Positions 60,061 through 64,000 of a stretch of DNA of 64,000 nt are shown piece after piece. This DNA comes from Bettongia penicillata ogilbyi (Eukaryota; Chordata; Mammalia; Diprotodontia; Potoroidae). Made by a program: the position numbers and the translations under genes. The stretch lies in NCBI GenBank assembly GCA_023548195.1, contig JAJHZJ010000221.1:434001-498000 (forward strand). Reading direction: 5' to 3'. The notes beneath the pieces are model-generated. The model was not told the DNA's origin. It was given only the letters and a program-made list of their open reading frames with translations, and did not search any database. Within the stretch, counting starts at the first letter, position 1. The number at the start of each line of letters is the position of its first letter.

Positions 60061-62312
60061 GGACTTGCAGAAGATCAGTCTACTCTACTTACCCTACTTA
60101 CCAGAGTCTGCTGTGCTGATCTTCAGTCATGGAGAAAGTTTCTTCATCTGGACTTTCTCTTTGCCAGTGCAATCACAGGTCTAGTCTCTATCTCTATTTT
60201 TAATTCATTACAGAGTTGCTACAAGATTCTGTGTCTACCAGTATCATGTCTTTCTTATACCTACTTGAAACCTAATAACAGTGTGATTGGTATGAGTCAA
60301 GCATAAGAATCTGCCAAATATCTTCTTATAAGTACTTTTCAAATAAATGAATGAATTGATATTGTGCACTTTGAAGTCTAATAGGTGTTAAGAAAATGGC
60401 AGCTTGGTTCCTTATTAAGTAGATTGCAATCTAATTGGGGAGATAAGACTACATACACATAAAGTAGCAGATGATGTAAAAAAGTACGCAACTGCATGGC
60501 ACAGAATATAAGGAGGGGCTTATAAAGAGATATTAGTCACATCTGGAGGAGTTTAGGAAGGCTTTACGGAGGAAGATAGGGGAGAGTGGGATTTGGAGAC
60601 ATGGATGGGAAGAGGGAAGAAAGCATGAACAAAAGCTAAAAAAAAAAGGAAGAATGAGCAAAGGGCGCTCTTGGAATGGTTAGAAAAAAAATGGTTAGAT
60701 TATTCATAGTAGTGAGAATTATGGTAGAGTGAAATCATGAAGTTTTGAAAGCCAGAAAGAAGGATTCAGAACACAGGAAGTCCCTGAAGCATAGTGGTAG
60801 ATATCATGACAAAAACGATGGTTTGGGTAGATTTTAACAGTTATCACAAAGGATGGATTAGAAGGGAGAAAACCAAAGAGGCTATCTTTATATCAAATTT
60901 TCCTAGGAGTGCAACAGCCAAAGTCATTTATCACATGCGTTAGACTTCCACCCTAGTTATTACTATTTACTTCATCTATCTGGGGTTTGATTCACCTCAT
61001 GTGTTTGGTAACCCTAGTCTGACTCAACCTCGTTTCCTATTTTAATTCCCCTATGAACTGCATGAACTGGTCACATTATTTAGCTTCTTATACCATTTTA
61101 ACTCTTGACTCCTATAAAATATTTCATGAAAGTCTACTCATCTTTCATAGGCCAAGTCTACACACAAACCAGTGTGGAGAATTGAGGCAGGACCCAAAGG
61201 ATTCAAATGTCCTCCATCATTGACAAGAGCCTGAGTTATTTTAATTTGACTGTCAACACTGATCAGATTCACCAGGTTGCTCATTTCACTGCTTTACTTC
61301 ATTCATGAAGACCCAAAGAGATATGGGGATTTTAGTGACATACTCCATTTATAATAGTGTGATAGTCTGTAGAAAGGTTTACCTTACCAACCCAAAGATT
61401 CACGCTTCTTTCCCTTCACCCAGCCTCCAACATCCATAATATCCTTTCAGAAACTTGCTGTGATTTCCTCATGCATATTTTGCTGTCAGAAGAAATTTTA
61501 TTTGGGTAAAGAAAATCACTCTTCCCACAGCAAAATCACATGTTAGGAAACATTCCATAACCAGTAAAGATGGCTACCCCAAACCAAGTTCCTTTTTGGC
61601 TGATAGTCTTTGTATCTGTTTACTCTCCAAATAAGGTAGCGTTTGAAGTACATCACTAACCCAAATTAGTACAGAAATAGAGTACTCTAACCACTTAGCA
61701 TACAGAACAAGTCTCTTAACATAAAACCCCAGCCTGAGCATCCTTTTTCATAAACACGAAAGGGAAAAAAGAGGTAGACAAATGCTCTCTATCTTTAGAA
61801 AATTGTTGAACTATAAACAGGGCTGGGTTAACCAAGGAATGAATTTCCAGTGAAAACTGGATGTGACATTTTAATAGTAACTCAGAAATATTCATTTCCA
61901 AATTCCCTATCATATTGAAACAAATAATATCTTCCCTTCCTTTAGCCTTACTCTCACTAAATTCCTCCACTTGCATGGAAGTTTTAAAAAAATGTACTGT
62001 GTTCTTAACAATAAATATAATAGAATTGATAAAGAAAAAAAACAATCACAACCACAAGTGCAAAAAAAAAACCCCTCACCAAAAGCAACAGTCAATTTCT
62101 TTAGTGTGCAATTGAAGTTCGTAGTATATTAAATGGTCCATTCATTCACTGATTTCTAAAAATCAGGTAATAAATATTTTCAAAGTAGTCTGACATGGCA
62201 ACTTTCCCTTTACTTCTGCAAATAAGCAGCAAGCTTTTTTGATAGACCTATTGAAACATCTTGCCAATATAAAGATGATAACTTTGAAGACAATGCCATT
62301 CATCCATTTACT
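60061..62312. other. Intron, no gene seen
   Basis: Old repeat words at 60430-60640 ('ggagtttaggaaggcttta'). The rest is AT-rich without recognised content. No following SPEF2 exon (expected after LEQYEQ) could be found here. Confidence 0.45.
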
Positions 62313-62324
62313 ACAAAGACATTT

Positions 62325-63677
62325 GTCTTTACTTTGACTGCAAAGGTCTTTGATACTGTTAGTTGTGAGGACTTATGGACAATTATGACAAAATTTGATT
62401 GCTCAGAGAAGTTCATCGGTATTGTATGGCAATTTAATGATGGCATGCTTGCCTGGGTTCTGAATAGTGGACAAAGCTCTCGTGCCTTCCCAGTCACCAG
62501 TGGAGTGAAGCAGTGATGCATGCTTGCTCCCACACTTTTTAGCATGATGTTTTCAGCCATGTTGACAAATGCTTTCAATGAGGATGAACACAGCATCAAG
62601 GTCAACTACTATACTGATGGTAAGTTCTTCAATTGGAAAAGGCTACAAGCCAAGACCAAAGTGGAGGGAGTGTTGGTGCATGATTTTCTGTTTGCAGATG
62701 ACTGTGCACTCAGTGAAGCCTCTGAAGATGAGCTACAGCAAAGTATGGACCAATCATCTGCTGCGCATGCTAATTTTGGCCTAACAATTAACACCAAGAA
62801 AACACAGGTGCTCCATCAGCCGCCAGTCCACCATCCATATGTGGAACCGTCAGGTACAGCAAATGGAGAAGTTTTGAATGCTGTGGATAAGTTCACTTAC
62901 CTTGGTGGTGTACTTTCTAGGAATGTGCACATTGATAAGGAGGTTGCTGCACTCGTTGCCAGAGCTAGGTCAGTGTTTGGGACGCTCTGAAGGAAAGCAT
63001 GGGAGAGAAGAGGTATTAGACTGACTACTAAACTGAAGGGTTTACAGAGCCATTGTGCTGACCTCACTGTTGTATGCATGTGAAACATGGACAGTTTACC
63101 AGTGCCATGCCAGGAAACTGAATCACTTCCTTTTGAACTGTCTTAGGAAGATTCTGAAGATCACCTGGCAGAATAAGGCACCAGACACTGAGGACTTTAC
63201 TCAAACTAAACTGCCAAGCATTCAACCTATGCTTCAGAGAGCACAGCTCTGATGGACTGGCCACGTTGTTCAAATGCAATGCGTATGCTTGGCAATAGGA
63301 CTGTTTTATGGAGAACTCACATGGGCAGGCGATCGCATGGTGGTCAGAAGAAGCAATACAAGGACACTCTCAAGGTCTCCCTTAAAAACTTTGGATTTGA
63401 TTGTATGACATGGGAGACACTGGACTGCTCAGCATGGCGTGCCCACATCAGAAAGGGTGCTGTGCTCTATGAACAAAGCAGAACTGAAGCATCACAGAGG
63501 AAATGTAGGATGCACAAATTTGGAGTATCCACCCCAAATATTCTGTGACTATCTATGCCCAATGTGTGGTAGAGCATTCTGAGCTCATATTGGTCTGATC
63601 AACCAGTCAGGCACATTGAAACTTGACTTTATCATGGTGATGTCATTTTGGTCCTCGGAGAATGAAGGATAACCACC
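62325..63677 (+). mobile_element. 5'-truncated RTE/BovB-like LINE, broken ORF2
   Basis: The + strand codes for the C-terminal half of a non-LTR reverse transcriptase: VFDTVSCEDLW at the start, GVKQ*CMLAPTLFS (TGA at 62514 in place of Gly), the catalytic FLFADDCALSEASEDEL box, FTYLGGVLSRNVHIDKEV, LLYACETWTVYQCHARKLNH and GGQKKQYKDTLKVSLKNFG. At least two in-frame stops (62514, 62988) and frame changes near 63040 and 63250 kill it. A probable TSD is ACAAAGACATT (62313) and ACAAAGGCATT (63678). The clade name is a judgement (RTE favoured). Confidence 0.78.
62334..63548 (+). pseudogene. Reverse transcriptase ORF2 fragment of the RTE-like LINE
   Basis: Four broken pieces: 62334-62516, 62520-62990, 63055-63252 and 63252-63548. 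They align end to end with one reverse transcriptase C-terminal half, with the FADD active site at about 62690-62703 intact. The stops and frame changes are spread out, so the copy has been neutral for a long time. No endonuclease domain is present. Confidence 0.76.
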
Positions 63678-64000
63678 ACAAAGGCATTAATGAGCCAATA
63701 GATTCTAAAAGTAACCAAAGTAACCAGTGGCATTACGTGATTAAAATAATAAATGACTTTCAAAAGGTAGCAACTGGAAAAGGGCAACTTCTAAACTTCT
63801 TTGATATCCTTCGATACCATCAAAATCTCATTTTAAAGGGAAATAGAATGAAATCATACGCTTGAGTTTTTTTGGCTGTCTAAAAATAAGAACTCCACGG
63901 GGTTTACCAACAGGATAGTTTGTCCATCTCTAAGAAGGCAGTATTTAACTCCATCAAAAGTAAAGAACAAACATGCAGGATTTTTGGTTCAATAAGAAGG

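Larger units (their letters stand above)
1..64000 (+). other. SPEF2: SPEF2 gene, internal part (12 exons and introns)
   Basis: SPEF2 (KPL2) is a large ciliary/flagellar protein. It is known to bind IFT20, to sit at the C1b projection of the axonemal central apparatus, and to be needed for sperm tail formation; loss causes male infertility and ciliary defects in mice, pigs and people. Twelve GT-AG exons on the + strand join without a stop into 570 codons, with every splice phase matching its neighbour (0, 2, 0, 0, 2, 2, 0, 1, 1, 2, 1, 0 and out at 0). The sum is about a third of the usual ~1800-residue protein and covers the middle to C-terminal half. Neither the start codon nor the stop is in the window. 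Identity rests on recognised peptides such as LNLGTN and LTVNSEFVDWRKFL; no search was run. Confidence 0.88.

Noticed and set aside
63662..63865. Possible next SPEF2 exon near the right edge
   Set aside because: No acceptor/donor pair and no SPEF2-like peptide; the sequence belongs to the end of the RTE-like element and unrecognised intron.

Overview
This window is nuclear DNA from a mammal, almost certainly a marsupial. Genes are split into short exons with GT-AG introns, and most of the rest is interspersed repeats. The repeats fit a marsupial: CORE-SINEs of the MAR1/THER1/MIR type (some with an RTE/BovB-like tail), L2 and L3/CR1-like remnants, an ORF1-only half-L1 (HAL1-like) whose 5' end reads 'ggtggagccaagatggc', and an RTE-like LINE. 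Nothing bacterial or organellar was seen. Species cannot be fixed from sequence alone.

The main gene is SPEF2 (sperm flagellar protein 2, an axonemal central-apparatus protein) on the + strand. Twelve internal coding exons were placed: 1296-1423, 1524-1662, 3218-3355, 10081-10235, 11174-11227, 13163-13346, 18843-18975, 29864-29983, 31603-31741, 36297-36526, 50812-50918 and 58855-59037. They join in one frame with no stop and give 1710 nt (570 codons), the middle to C-terminal half of the protein. The N-terminal exons lie to the left and the remaining C-terminal exons to the right of the window.

The 14.3-kb SPEF2 intron between 36526 and 50812 holds a second coding unit on the same strand (45707-48319). 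This is a hAT-transposase-derived gene of the ZNF862/KIAA1586-like type. It has five exons and four very short introns, about 703 codons remain open, it has a BED/TTF-like zinc finger, and one catalytic Asp reads as Asn. It has no obvious start codon of its own. Its first acceptor is in the same phase as the preceding SPEF2 exon, so a SPEF2-transposase fusion transcript is possible in frame. This is the most interesting signal in the window.

Region by region: 1-15 kb has SPEF2 exons 1-6 of the window among SINE, L2 and microsatellite DNA, with a palindromic hAT MITE at 6.5 kb. 15.1-16.9 kb is an L1-type 5' UTR carrying a 1.4-kb C-rich minisatellite with a roughly 367-bp higher-order period. 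17-27 kb is old LINE debris (two diverged L3/CR1-like copies) and L2. 28-36 kb has three SPEF2 exons in SINE-dense DNA with two pairs of local direct repeats. 36-51 kb is the long intron with the hAT gene. 51-58 kb has a second hAT MITE, an L1 3' end, and an ORF1-only half-L1 with target-site duplication that was itself hit by an SNRPD2 processed pseudogene. 58-64 kb has the last SPEF2 exon in the window and a 5'-truncated RTE-like LINE with a probable target-site duplication.

Family names of repeats come from recognition, not a database search, and are given with matching caution.
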